Positions 34,701-46,245 are shown, numbered from the stretch's first letter. The stretch is 64,000 bases of DNA from Rhinopomastus cyanomelas (GCA_013400115.1 VXBP01005182.1:36013-100012), one strand, 5' to 3'. Made by a program: numbers and translations. The notes: generated from the letters alone by a model not told the origin.

Positions 34701-36304
34701 AGATACAGAAGATGAAAAATCCTAAGTACCCTCAGATCTCTGACCAAAAAAAATCCACAGAGGCTAGATTTTGTGGAATTGCAATATTTGTTTGTAATCC
34801 ATACGTGGAGTAACCCCATGAAGTGCCATGGTCTTTAATGTGATTATCCTATGGTACCATTGCAGTGTCTAGAAATTATATTAACATATTTTATAGACAA
34901 AAACCGGAGATAAAGAGATTTTAATTCTTTTATTCCCTACCATAAAGAAAGAGCCAATCATGAAGTCATTGCTTTGGGCTGAGACAGAATGCTGTCGTGC
35001 TATTGAAAGGCTGCATTAGTAGAATCCATTAAAATGGTGGAGAAACATCTGCTACAGCACAAATATTTTCTTGAGTAAAGAAGTCCACAGGACTTTTGGG
35101 TTGACCATTCTTTATTACTACAAAATATCTGAGATTATGTTTATTAATATAGGTTCTACTTCTATTTCCAAGTGGCCAGGTCCTTTGGAGTTCATTGGGG
35201 TAAAAGTACTTGCTGAATCTGATACAGGCTTGATCATCTTTCCTACTTGAGGGTCAATTAGGGCACAAAGCCAACTCAGATGGATGGTTTTCCTGGATCT
35301 GGACCATATTTCCCAGTTATGGGGAGCACAGAGTCCATAATTAATTGAGTTACCTGTTAGATTAGGAAAAAATAGACAGAAATTCTTAACCAGTTGGAAT
35401 CAAATCAGCCAAGTCATCATTTCAGGATATTTTCATCAAGCATCTTTGTCTTTGCTTGTTCTGAGGATAATTTTTTCCCCCATGGGCCCACTGTCATGTC
35501 TCTACCGTTGCAGAAATCACAATTTAATATGAGGGAGAATTTCCTGTTTTCACTGCTCTTCTGTGCAGTGATTCTATCCAGCAATATGAGGAAATACAAG
35601 ACAGACTGTAACTGGGGCTTTTTTTATCTCATTTCCATAGTTAAAGAATGTTACTTGAAATTGGTTTTCATTGTTTATCTTGCTCTCACTTAAAGAAAGA
35701 CAGGACCACCTGCATACAGATAACAGGAGGGGAAATGAGGTTTTCTTTCTTTTAAGTACAAACATTGCACTTATAGTCAAAATCTTCTAAGGGATTGATG
35801 GTAAATTGACTGTATTTGTTTTACTTCCCAATTCAATTTAGATAAAATGTCCCAGTGCAACAAGCAGCAGAATAAACACAGCAATTCATAGTATAACAAC
35901 GTTAAGGTTCTTCCTTTTTGGTCACTTGCCAACGCTCCACCTGACTATGAAATTAAGACTCCAGCATCTCAACAATTCAGCCCTAGCATTTTGTGATTTG
36001 TCAGAGAAATTATAAACAATCAGCAATGCTTGGACAGAGAATGATGGAAAGATACTCATTTTGGGTCATTTGTGGGTTTTCCTCAACAAAGAAATGAATA
36101 TTGTTGGAGAGCTACATGAAAATTAGACTTTTAGTGTAATTGTAATGTACAGCAGACACGTTACATAATACCCCAGTAACCCAAGTCTCCCTACAATTTG
36201 TCTGGGAGACTTGAGGGTCAGTCCATATTTCCATGACCTGCTTGTAAAAAAAGCTATATAGTAAATGGGTTTTTTAAAATATAACAAGCTATAAATTACT
36301 CGTC
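31778..36304. other. Large unique interval
   Basis: About 4.5 kb without a recognised gene or transposon. A locally GC-richer block at about 34380-34690 (glycine/arginine-rich chance frame at 34329-34565) stands out from the AT-rich surroundings but matches nothing I know. A perfect stem-loop at 36182-36213 is listed separately. Confidence 0.5.
36182..36213. repeat. Perfect 10-base stem-loop
   Basis: Arms CAAGTCTCCC (36182-36191) and GGGAGACTTG (36204-36213) flank a 12-base loop. It is not part of a recognised repeat and lies about 90 bases before the LTR. No T-run follows either arm. Confidence 0.85.
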
Positions 36305-36688
36305 TGGGGTCCCGGGTCAGTGGAGAGGCATTTTCATGGGAACTCTAGCAGGCTTTCACATTCGGACCAATATGATCTCGCAAAAGCCTGGGATCATCCG
36401 AGAACGAAGCGACGCACACAGGAATACCCAGGAATGAACACTTTATTAAACAAAGCCACTAACTTATATAGACTTCACACAGCCCGCCTCATGGGCAGTG
36501 CTATTGGTCAGGCAACACACTTCTCTGTTCTTTACTGGAACAAGCTAACTGTCCATACACCTGCAGACAGCAGGCAGTCCAGCCCTGCACCTTGTGCAGC
36601 CTCTAAAACCTTCCCCTGCTGCATTCCACTGTTAACAAAGTCCTCCAGCATAAGGACTTGATTGCTCATGCACTCATGTTCCCCTACA
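36305..36688 (-). mobile_element. Compact ERV LTR, minus strand
   Basis: Read on the minus strand, the block begins TGTAGGGGAACATGAG (36688 downwards) and ends CGGGACCCCA (36305), giving TG...CA termini over 384 bases. In order it carries a CCAAT box (36513-36517), a TATATAAG box (36473-36480) and an AATAAA signal (36442-36447), followed by a GC-richer U5-like part with 'gtgtgcgtcgcttcgttctc' and 'ggtccgaatgtgaaagcctg'. This spacing is what a functional U3-R-U5 would show. No gag-pol-env sequence flanks it, and no clear target duplication was found: 'cgtc' on the left, 'ttaa' on the right, although ATTA occurs close to both ends. Probably a solo LTR; the family is not recognised. The 188-residue minus-strand open frame across it (36532-37098) has no retroviral feature I can see. 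Confidence 0.72.
36442..36517 (-). promoter_or_regulatory. LTR promoter and poly(A) signals (CCAAT, TATA, AATAAA)
   Basis: On the minus strand CCAAT (36513-36517) precedes TATATAAG (36473-36480) by about 33 bases, and AATAAA (36442-36447) follows by about 25 bases. The arrangement is that of a compact retroviral LTR. Activity cannot be judged. Confidence 0.65.
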
Positions 36689-38719
36689 TTAAAACTTTTA
36701 AACTCTATTTTAATTCCTTCAGTGGAAGGTGAAGGGATTGAAATGTAGGATAGCAAATTCATAGTTAGACTTTTTCTGACAATGGGCATAGCCTTACGTG
36801 GATAACTTTTTGTATAAGGTCTCCAATAAGATTGATATCTGCTTTTTGAAAGTCTAAGTAACTGTGACTCATGAACTACATTGGATTTAGAGAAATTTGT
36901 CAATCTGAGAAACTTGCCACCAATTTGCTTTTTCCCAGTTCTGATCTTCAAGTGCACTACACACAGGTATGCGATGAGGTGTGCCTTGATCATGTTCCTG
37001 CATAAATTGTAGTAGTAAATAAACCTTCCTAGCAAATCTGCCAGTACGTGTGAAGACAAAAACAACTTTAGGGATCCATGTTCATGTGAAATCAGCACTT
37101 CCTTCTGTACCAGCCCCTCCCAGGTAAGTACTTTAGTCTGACTGCAGACTTAGGCTAAATTAAACCAATGGGTTAGTGTGAAATCTCCATGTCCCTTTAG
37201 CCATACTCCTTGAATCGTAAAGTCGTGGTTGTTCCTAAACGAAGTCAAGGGGTTCATTTAACTGACTGGGTTTACGGCAATGAAATAGAGTTACACCAGT
37301 AAAACTTCTGACCTTTTGCTCTATTGTTTTGAGAACTGCCCTGCTAATGACCGTTCATATTAATTGGATATGTGAAACAGATGTTTCAGAACAATCCTTC
37401 ATTCCCTGATGTTCAGTCTCCCGGCAAATAGTACTCAATGCCAACCATCAAGAGATAATAGACTCAATACAGTGTAACAAGAGTAAACTGAATATTTCAC
37501 AGTGCCTGTCCTCTGCCACTGCCAGATAACTCACCTCAATGTTTTAGAAGTTTTACTTTGTTGGCCCTATTGCAACAGACATTGAACCTCACCCTCTTGA
37601 AGCACCGATGATATTAGCAATTACCTATTGCTACTAAACCAATGTGTGAACATAGAAACAGAGGACTTGGCACTTAAGAAATTCTACTAGATCTCCAGTC
37701 ACTAGTTTGTTTTTAAGTTTAAACAACATGAGGTAGATTCCAAAAAAACCCTTGAAAACATGTTCATTGTGGATTAGTTTCAGTATATTTACCATAGGTA
37801 ACAAAATGCAGCTCCTTATTCTTCTCCTTTTTTAATTCCATGGCTGTTTTTACCTAATGAGACTGATCTCTCACTTCAGAGATACAAACACATGTTCAAA
37901 ACTGAGGGGTGGGGTCTTTGCTGTCAAAGCACTTGAAAATTTCAGGGGGTTTTGATTAATGGATGGATTAATAGAAGGATAATACAAATCCAAAGCTAAC
38001 TGAGGCCAATATAAATTAAGACAAAACTAAAATCTCAATTAAAATTCAATTTCATCTACAAATACAAAAGCTGTAGGTGTGAGCCTGTAACTGTAAGGGC
38101 CCTCATGTGTACTTTGGACTTTTAGTCTAAGAATACTATTGCTAATGGTAGAAAAGGTAACAACAATTGCCCTGACAAATTGTTTCCCTCAATATATAAA
38201 TAGCACACTCTTTACAAAATGTTAATTGAAGAGGGAATCAGGAATAGTAAATAGACTTTTTATTCTACAAATCAGTTTGACACACTGCGGCTTACTTGAA
38301 ACATATCCATCAGTGATGATCAGAAAATTAATTAATATAGAAGGGAAATGAGAAGACACTCTGAAAGATTGTTCAGACTTCCAAAGGAGCTTATTAACAA
38401 AGATATATTCCTGTTGTCAAAAGCCTGTTTTCAGCTGTCTTTCTTCAGGGCTCATGCGTGGGACCTGTCTATAGAACTACAGCTGTTTACAGGAGGTCTG
38501 AAAGCTTATGGCTAAACCCTCACCACACCATCTCTCTAATTTCATGGTGGGTTTCCACATATCTTCATAACTTTGTGAGCCATAAATCTTTAGACCAGGG
38601 AAAGAGTTTAAAGATATTTAAAGATGTATATAAGACCATAGTCGTTCTCATGCACTGTGTCATGTCTCTCATTGGGTGCTTTCTGAGCAAACCTGACTGA
38701 CAGAACATCCCTGTCAGTC
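36689..38719. other. Unique intergenic DNA
   Basis: About 2 kb, no gene or repeat recognised. Confidence 0.5.
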
Positions 38720-39195
38720 AGATTGGTGGAGCCTGGGGGAACAGGTTTGGGAAAGGGCTGAAGGTCACTCCAGCAGAGCAGAAGGAAGCTAGGAGGAAGC
38801 AGCATCAGTAGAGGAAGCCCAAGGTTGGAGAAGGAGTACAGGAGGGGCTGTAGTCCTGGAACAGGGATCCCCTGCAGCCCCTATGCCCACTGCTGTGTCC
38901 CTCAGGAGGAGTGGAGTTGATGGTGAAGGAGTGATGTTAGAACTGGAGGAAAAGGTGGAAGAAAGTGTTGTTGTAATGCTTTTCTTTTGTTTCCAACTAC
39001 TCAAGTTATTATTATTATTATTATTATCAACAATTGATTAAATGAGTTTTCCCCATGCAATCCTACTTTGTCTATGATGGCAATTGGTAAATATTTTTTG
39101 GTATTTCTGTTGACCTGCAAACTTTTCCATCTTATTTTCTCCCTGTTCTTGTTGAAAGCATTTGAGGGGGAGTTTGGCCCTTAGCCCTTAACCCT
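38720..39195 (+). mobile_element. ERV LTR fragment, plus strand
   Basis: Blocks in order recall an avian ERV LTR family: 'aggaagcccaaggttggag', 'aggaggagtggagttgatgg', 'ttcttttgtttccaactact', 'attgattaaatgagttttcc' (a decayed AATAAATTAAAT signal), 'atggcaattggtaaat', and 'catttgagggggagtttgg'. The same family is present at 48897-49183, with which it shares 'ttgtttcc.actactcaa.tta', 'atgagttt.ccc' and a 'atggtaaat' type block. An (ATT)n microsatellite has grown inside it. Boundaries are approximate and no internal retroviral sequence is visible. Confidence 0.62.
39006..39027. repeat. (ATT)n microsatellite inside the LTR
   Basis: About seven ATT units, within the T/A-rich part before the presumed poly(A) signal of the LTR fragment. 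Confidence 0.9.
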
Positions 39196-41011
39196 CTCTG
39201 GTTTAAGGGTCTTAAAAGAGAAAGGTAGTTCCCAGCTTACAGCGATACCTTCTTTGACAGTAATTTTACCACTTTGACTGTCTGATACTCACAGTTGCTC
39301 AGATTTATGAACTGCAGTCTTTAAGTTTGTTTGTAGATTTGGCCTTGTGCCAATTGACAAATAACATGAAGAGCTCAATGAAGAGCCTTCATGATTGCCA
39401 AAATCCTTCACTTTCTGTGCTCAGCAATTTGAGATCAGGTTCTCATCCTGAGTTATAACTCTTAGCAAGTAAGATAAGCTCTTCATCAGTTCCTTCACTG
39501 ATTTTCACTGCAGACACATGCAAACAACACTGCAATGTCTTTCTGAACAGCTACATCACATGGATCTCAGCAGCAACCACAACACCTGAAACTGTCAAAA
39601 CCAGTTACCAGAAAGAAGTGAGAAAGGTTGTGCTGACCATTTCCAAATGTGACTAAAAGCACTGCATAAATAACAGGCTCTATTAATCCATAAACACTGA
39701 TTATTACCCATTCATATATAACAGACTGTTAATTGCAAGAATGACTGTTAATGTAATATGTAATTAATCTAACAGGATCCTAAAAATATACACATTAATA
39801 AAGTAAAAATAAGTCATTCATGCCTCTAATTACCTCTGTGTATTTCAGTTGTTTTCAAAGAGACAGAAGTATGTTTTCACACAACCCAGAAAAGCACGTT
39901 CTGTCTTCCAAAACAAGCTATATATTTGGGTTAATGTTGGAAAATAAATTAATCACCTGCAATAGAATATGACCCCAATATCAGAGTCCTGTTAGTAGTC
40001 AACAAGAGCTCTGTTTACATTACTTGAGGATGTAATCAGTACTTACACCAATATAACTAATAGGTTGTGTTCATTCTGACATATTTCAGCTGCAGAAAAA
40101 GTCACTACCTAGCAAAAACTAGGTTGCAAAAGAAGTGTGTGATAAAACAGTGTCTCTCTAACTGTGACAAGCTGTGCAGAGACATTCTATAGAAAATTCC
40201 CCCACTTATCAACAGGTGTTCTGTGAATGTTCTTACAAGAGAATACAGCCCAATTTTTAGTAAAAAGTGTGAGATTATGAACAGAAACATTAAAGCAAAG
40301 TTTGAATAGTTGTACTGTGGAAAAAGAATGGTCATACGAGCCCTGCATAATGACCAAAGTACAATACCAAGAGTCTTTTACTTGGGAAGCAACAGCTGGA
40401 AGCATGGAAGAGGTAGCACAGAAAATATGAAAATAAGACTGTAAAATCAGATCTGGCATGGAGAAGGTGAATAGGGAGAAAATTTGAGGTAGTCAAATTT
40501 CAGCATTAATTGATTTCTATAATAATAAACTTTTGGACAGAAATCAATGAAACAAATATCTACCACATTGTATGATGAACATGACAAACAATCTTTTGCT
40601 TAAGGAATTCTCTAAATTCCTTAAGCCATGGTGTTGGGAAAAATATTCTAGGAATTACTGGAGTATTTTTGTTTTCTCCTTGTCCCTTTTTCATACAGCG
40701 CTCACGAGTGGTCTGTGCTACAGTCTCAATACGATGCAGCCTGAGGCTTTAATAAAATCCAAGCTCATTACTTAGTGGGAAAAAGAAAAAAAGGGTTTTG
40801 TTATCAGTTACTCAGATTATCTTCTCTATGTGCGTCATAACAAAATCAATCAGCTGTTTTCACTGAGCAACAAAATAGATCCTATTAAATCTAAAATTCT
40901 TTTTACTTCTGAAATCCCTCCTAGCTTTCCTTTCTTTTTAAAGAACTATTACCATTCAGTACTAATGGTTGTGATACAAAATTCAAAACTGAGACGACTT
41001 CTACATTTGAG
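39196..41011. other. Unique AT-rich interval with possible conserved element
   Basis: No gene or transposon was recognised. About 39680-39850 is AT-rich, with several TAAT cores (ctattaatcc, tgtaattaatct, acattaataaag). Listed as a finding. Confidence 0.45.
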
Positions 41012-41288
41012 CAGGAAAGATTTTTTCCCTGAAAAGTTTGTCAGGGAAGTCATGAGTCACCATCCCTGGATGTGCTCAAAAGTCATGTAGATGTGGTGCT
41101 AGGGAAAATGTTTAATCCTGCTCTGGCAGGGGGATTGGCCTAGATGACCTTTTAAGGTCCCTTTCAATCCCTAATGTTGTGTGATTCTGTAATGGTGGGT
41201 CTAATAGTGGACTTAGTAGAGCAGGGTATGTGGTTGGACTTGATGATCTTAAAGGTCTTTTCCAACCTAAATGATTCTGTGATTCTAC
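41012..41288 (+). mobile_element. Old CR1 3' end, split by a nested younger CR1
   Basis: The outer element has 'cagggaagtcatgagtcacc', 'tggatgtgctcaaaagtcat' and 'agatgtggtgctaggg', which are ORF2 C-terminal and stop-proximal sequence. It then resumes as 'tagtggacttagtagagcag', 'ggttggacttgatgatctta' and 'ccaacctaaatgattctgtg'. These two halves are contiguous in the old CR1 family, so the intervening roughly 90 bases are a later insertion. Confidence 0.85.
41114..41202 (+). mobile_element. Young-type CR1 tail nested in an older CR1
   Basis: 'atcctgctctggcaggggga' and 'tggcctagatgaccttttaagg', ending GTGTGATTCTGTAATGG, is the tail of the younger CR1 subfamily. It is 5' truncated to about 85 bases. 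The sequence after it (aatggtgggtct, aatagtggactt) is an imperfect repeat of the target region. Confidence 0.8.
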
Positions 41289-43113
41289 AGTTTTTCAGTT
41301 AGTTGGCTGTTTTTTTTCTGTTCCCAGTTCTTCAAAGTTGTTTGATTCCTAACAAGTCTTATATAGAAATGTGTCTGGAATATTCTCAGAGATTATTATC
41401 AGAGTGAGCAAAGGTCAGGTGAAAGAAGAGCACTATTAAGTCTTTGAGGAGATGACAAGAGCGTTCAGCACATACAGGCTGATTAAATTATGCTAATCTA
41501 CTTTTACTTACAAACCTACAATTCCCCAGTGGGGTTTTGAATAAAGTGCATATTAAACAGGATAAACAGCAAAGCTTATCTCTGCACAGGGAAGATTCGA
41601 GCAATGATTTCTTAGTGATTTGTATGGACAACTCCCTGCAAATGTCTGTGTGTACGCACAACATTAATACAACCTGATGCGAACAAAAGACTGTCTGCAG
41701 AGGAAGAATCACACCAGAGTATATGGCACACGTGAGAGAGTAAGAGCTTTTGAACACTTTCCCACACCCATTAAATGCACATAATTATTTACTCACACTC
41801 ACAGACTGCTCTTATGATAGTTCTCCTTATAGTATCACAAAGGGCTGTGACGTAGAGAAATACTAATTACATCCATTTCAACCATAAAAAAAAGAAGTAT
41901 TTCCCATTAAAAAAGGCAGAGAGACATGTGTCCAAATTCCAGGTCCTGATGAGTCCAGATTCTTCTAATTTCTGGAAATGTGTTCTCAGAACAGCTGAAA
42001 GAGCCAGTCATTGACATTGAAGAAGATAGTCCATCCGCTCAATCTCATTTCATAATAGTCTCTTTGATGTGGTTTACTTTGCAATTAAATGCAACATAAG
42101 CACAATAACAATTTTGATCTATGTATTTTAATAGATAAAAAAACTTGTACACTTGAAAGCTGTATTTCCAATGAGAAAAATCCTCTACAATTCTATTTGT
42201 CACACTGTTCCTCTGAAACTACCAAAATCTTTTATATAGCCAGCAATATAAACCAAGCATTGTTCATATTAAAATCAATCCTCATTGACTTTTCAATGCA
42301 AAACTGTTTCTATCTCTAGAGTTTTGGTTTACTTCATTTATTTTTTGTGTTGTATCATGAAACATCACTTGAGCTAGCAATCCATATTTTTACTAATAAC
42401 ACTTACCCAGCACAATTTCACTCCAATTTATTTAGCGCTGATCATCCAAGCATATGAAAACACTTTTCAAACAGCATCTAACTAAAAAAATGAAGAGTGT
42501 CAGAGAAAATAACACCTTTTTTGCGTAGTTTTGCTCCTTTCCTTGACTCAGGCTTGCTAAGTCAACTGGGAGTTGCATGTTTTTCTGCCTTTCATTCACA
42601 TTTTTCTTGCAGAAGTCACACAAGGGTGAAGGTATCACTGCAGAATCTCTGCTACTACAGTGACTCTGGTTTGACTCTGGTTTAACTCTGTGTTTCTAAT
42701 CTCACTTTCCAAGCCTGCTGGGGGAAAAAAAAAGGAAAAAATTATACACCAGAAACCCCAAATGAGCTCAGGGGCTGTTTTATTAGACATTATGGAACTA
42801 CAGCGTGAGGATAAGGTTCATTTCTTAGCTTTATAGATGAAATTGCTGAACTAATAAGCAGTTATTCTTACTCATACTGCTACTATTGAGGATGACAAAA
42901 CTCTTACAAAGGCTCTTCAAGTAGGTAATGCTATAACATTCCTGTGAAAAGAACTCATAATTACTGTTAGAGTGACAGGTACTGTTAAGAATTCATTTCT
43001 ACTATTTACCATAGGTAAATGGTACTGCAGATCCTAAAAAACCTAATATTTTTCTAAAATGGCAGTGTATTGACATGCATACCTTACTTCCTCAAGTTTT
43101 AATTTCTGATATG
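41289..43113. other. Unique intergenic DNA
   Basis: No gene or transposon was recognised. A small 11-base tandem repeat (TGACTCTGGTT, about 2.7 units) is at 42661-42690. Confidence 0.5.
42661..42690. repeat. 11-base tandem repeat
   Basis: TGACTCTGGTT occurs twice exactly and a third time partly with one change. Confidence 0.8.
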
Positions 43114-43370
43114 TCATAGAATCACAGAATCATTTTGATTGGAAAAGTCTTTCAATGTCAAGTCCAACCACTAGCCTAACTGTCCCAAGCCCACTGCTAA
43201 ACCCTGACCCTAAGCTCCAGACCTACAAAACATTTCAACACATCCGGGGATGGTGATTCTACACCCTCACTGGGCAGCCTGTTCTAAGGCCTGACAACCC
43301 TTTCAGTACTTTTTCCCAATGTCCAACCTAAACTTCCCCTCATGCAGCCTTCCTCAACTAAAACTCACAT
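43114..43370 (-). mobile_element. Old CR1 subfamily 3' end
   Basis: Reverse-complement tail 'tcatagaatcacagaatcat', then 'gattggaaaagtctttcaat', 'caagtccaaccactagccta', 'cctacaaaacatttcaaca' and 'ctcactgggcagcctgttct'. Same family as the copies at 9863 and 13588. Confidence 0.9.
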
Positions 43371-44718
43371 TAGGTCAGAGTGAGAAAAAGGACCTCAGGA
43401 AGCCCAGGTGACAAACAGCACTCATCACAATACAAGGATACCAGAAAGATGCAAGAAAATTCCTGTTTCCTGGGACTTCCTCCATTGACCACTTTCAGGA
43501 AACCCAGGCATTTGCCCAGGAAGGGTTGCAGTGTCAGAGATGCAGAACTAATACCATGAGGAGCATCCCAAACTGCTCACACAGCAGCTTGGGATTGACT
43601 ATTCCGCTGCTATATTGTGGCACAAATGATGACAAGGACAATCAGCCCCAATGTTCTGAGGGAACAATGGCTCATACTGCAGCACAGCCCCTATAAGTGA
43701 CTTTTTGCCCTGACATATTGTATGGAGTATCTTGGGCTAGGAAAAAAGCCAACAATACAACAGGCAGGAGCACAGTTTTTCATCAGCATATATTCCCCAT
43801 TTTTGAGCAAGAAAGACCCTGCTTACTGAGCACATTTGATTTAGGGGAATGTAATGACACAGAGAGCATCATCTGGCTTGAGAATCTTAATGGTCACTGC
43901 CATGCCTTCCAGGTTACACTAACGGAGTAGTGAATTAGGCAACACAAGTTATTACAAATGCTTTAACACACGAGGTTATAGTCATGCCACAGACATTAGG
44001 CTCTCAGATCCATCAGGAATGCACCAGCAGCTCAAGGTCTGCCCAGCGTGCTGCCTAGCCGCTATCAGTCTGTGTAGGCTGCTGAGCTGTTAGAGATTTA
44101 AAGGCCTCTAATGCAATTGCTTGGATCTGTGATCTGTGGAGTTTTCAACACGATCTGGTTGTTACATGGATTAAACTATTTCAGTTATCTGTATCTTCAG
44201 ACCACGAGGCCAAACAATTGATTCCTTGCACGAGGGCGAAGGAAACAGGGTGAGAATTTGTTCTCATTGATTTTATCCTCTCATCAATGCATTGAATTCA
44301 TGTATTGTTTTTACATTTGTAAGACACAAAGACCTTTACTTTTCACTCAAAGGTAGAGAGAAGGAGCTGGTTATTTAATGGCCTGAGATCTTTATTCAGC
44401 TCAAAAGCTTGGAACTGCATAATATCTTTGGGGCAAGCTGCTCTGTCTTCATTTGCTAGGAAGGAAGGAGTGAATTTAATCACTAGATTATTTCATATTT
44501 GACAATTCCTGAATCCTTCTGATGGTCAGTGGAAACAGAAAACTGAAAAATATTTTGTTTGGTTTTGTGGTTTTGGAAGTTGTGCCGAAATGTGACATAC
44601 CAGGAGACAAATATTCTTTCATCTTTTTCTGTCTCTGCATAAACTATACCCTACAAGACTTTAAACATTGAAACTTGCAGGTAGGAAATTTTTAAAACCA
44701 ACAAAAAAAAAGCACAAC
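43371..44718. other. Unique intergenic DNA
   Basis: No repeat recognised. A 77-residue frame at 43697-43930 shows no domain. Confidence 0.45.
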
Positions 44719-45063
44719 GTAGAAGAAAGGGACCTGGGAGTCCTGGTGGACAGCAAGATGACCATGAGCCAGCAATGGGCTTCTGGTGGCCAAGAAGGCC
44801 AATGGCATGCTGGGATGGATCAGAAGTGAGGTGGCTAGTAGATGGAAAGACGTTCTCCTCCCCCTCTACTCTGCCCTGGTGAGACCACATCAGGCCTATT
44901 GTGTCCAGTACTGGGCCCCTCAGTTCCAGAAGGACACACAACTGCTGGAGAGAGTCTGGCACAGAGCCACAAAGATGATGGAGTGGAGCATCTCCCTGAT
45001 GAGGAAAGGCTGAGAGAGCTGGGTCTCTTTATCCTGGAAGAAAGGAGACTGAAGGGTGACCCC
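44719..45063 (+). mobile_element. CR1 LINE, 5' part, interrupted at 45063
   Basis: Runs from 'tagaagaaagggacctggga' through 'agcaagatgaccatgagcca' and an open stretch (44786-45013) reading KANGMLGWIRSEVASRWKDV and LLPLYSALVRPHQAYCVQY, to 'ggagactgaagggtgacc'. CR1 similarity stops abruptly where the GC-rich block begins. CR1 sequence of the same strand resumes at 46585, about 130 consensus bases further on. Confidence 0.93.
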
Positions 45064-45195
45064 TTGTTGCAGTTTGAGAACTGCTAGAACTTGTAGAAGT
45101 GCTTTCATGAGGAAGAAAAGTTGTGTTGTGTTCTGGGGGACCTGTCCCCGGTTGCACAGGTCACAGGACCCTTCCCCGGAAGCATCTGTCCTGTG

Positions 45196-45296
45196 NNNNN
45201 NNNNNNNNNNNNNNNNNNNNNNNNNNNNNNNNNNNNNNNNNNNNNNNNNNNNNNNNNNNNNNNNNNNNNNNNNNNNNNNNNNNNNNNNNNNNNNNN
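45196..45296. other. Assembly gap (101 N)
   Basis: A run of N immediately before a G-rich low-complexity tract, a typical place for sequencing failure. Confidence 0.99.
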
Positions 45297-45352
45297 GCGG
45301 GGGGTGGGGGGGGGGGGGGTGGGGGGGGAGGGGGGGGGGGGGGGGGGGGGGG
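45297..45352. repeat. G-rich low-complexity tract
   Basis: Almost uninterrupted G with a few T, A and C, able in principle to form G-quadruplexes on the plus strand. Being next to a gap, its length and base calls may be unreliable. Confidence 0.85.
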
Positions 45353-45377
45353 ACCCGCAGCTCTGATAAGGACTGCG

Positions 45378-45455
45378 GCTCCGAGGAGGTGAGAACCGAG
45401 GCTCTGAGGAGGTGATAACCACGGCTCCAAGGAGGTGAGAACCGAGGCCCCGAGG
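45378..45455 (+). repeat. 23-base tandem repeat, about 3.4 units
   Basis: Units starting GCTCCGAGGAGGTGAGAACC (45378), GCTCTGAGGAGG (45401), GCTCCAAGGAGG (45424) and a partial GCCCCGAGG (45447) have an exact 23-base period. Confidence 0.9.
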
Positions 45456-45849
45456 CCAACCGTGGCTCCTGGTCCTGGCCTGACCCCACCGCCAGCGGGC
45501 ACCTGCCACCGCAGGGTCTGGAAGCGACCCTGGCCGCAACTTGCCACAGGTGCACGGTCGCGCCGCACGGCCGCCCCAGACCTGAGAAGCAGGGCCCCAG
45601 ACCAGAGAAAGCCGTGGACCGAAGCAGCTCCCACCGCCACAGCAGTGCGGCGCCGCCGCACCACGCCCGAACTGGAGAAGCAAGACTGGTGCAGAAATGC
45701 CATTGCAACCCCCCACCACGGACAGCCTTCAGCATCGGTGAGCTGGGCTACTCCTCTTCCCCCTGGAGCTGAGACAGGAGAGGGAGAGGAGAGGATATCT
45801 GAAAGACCCTCTCAGCCACGTGTGGAGTGTGGGGGAGGTGCGACCCTGC

Positions 45850-45925
45850 TGACGTCATGTGGTCGGTCTCCATGTTGGATCCCGCACGCAGCTGAGGCCC
45901 TGTGACTGGGTCGCCGCCATTTTGG
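45850..45925 (+). promoter_or_regulatory. CRE and YY1-like motifs in the GC-rich LTR
   Basis: TGACGTCA (45850-45857) is the consensus palindromic cyclic-AMP response element. GCCATTTTGG (45916-45925), preceded by CCGCC, matches the YY1 core common in TATA-less promoters. Both are in the GC-rich part upstream of the weak TATA and poly(A) signals. Motif matches only. Confidence 0.55.
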
Positions 45926-46088
45926 AAGGAGCGATCAGCAGGAGGAGAGGCTCCTTGTCATTTCTGCCGCTGAGAAAAGACTGGCAGCGCTTGGGTTTGG
46001 GGAAGAGCTCCTTTGTGCTTGGCTGAGGAAAGCAGAAGGACTCGGGAATCCTTCAACCTTGGATCGGAAAGACAGAGACTGGGTCCTT

Positions 46089-46245
46089 TGAAATGAATGC
46101 AGCTGAACAGAGGGATGCAGGTGTAGGCGCTTAGCAGTCAGGCCATCCCTATGCGTTGAGCTGGAGAAGCCACGCTGAAATGCATGCGGCTGCACCGAGG
46201 GATGCAGATGTGGGAGCTGAGAAACTCAGGCCATCCCGGACTGAC
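46089..46245 (+). repeat. 87-base imperfect tandem repeat
   Basis: TGAAATGAATGCAGCTG at 46089 recurs as TGAAATGCATGCGGCTG at 46176. Both units contain 'gagggatgcag' and 'caggccatccc' at matching offsets; the second unit is about 17 bases shorter at its end. Confidence 0.85.

Noticed and set aside
36532..37098. 188-residue minus-strand open frame
   Set aside because: Half of it lies in the LTR and half in unique DNA, with no domain or codon bias visible.
44920..45735. Long open frames (up to 271 residues) across the GC-rich block, on both strands
   Set aside because: They run through an N gap and a G-run, giving poly-Pro or poly-Gly, and overlap in several frames. They reflect lack of stop codons in GC-rich DNA, not a gene.
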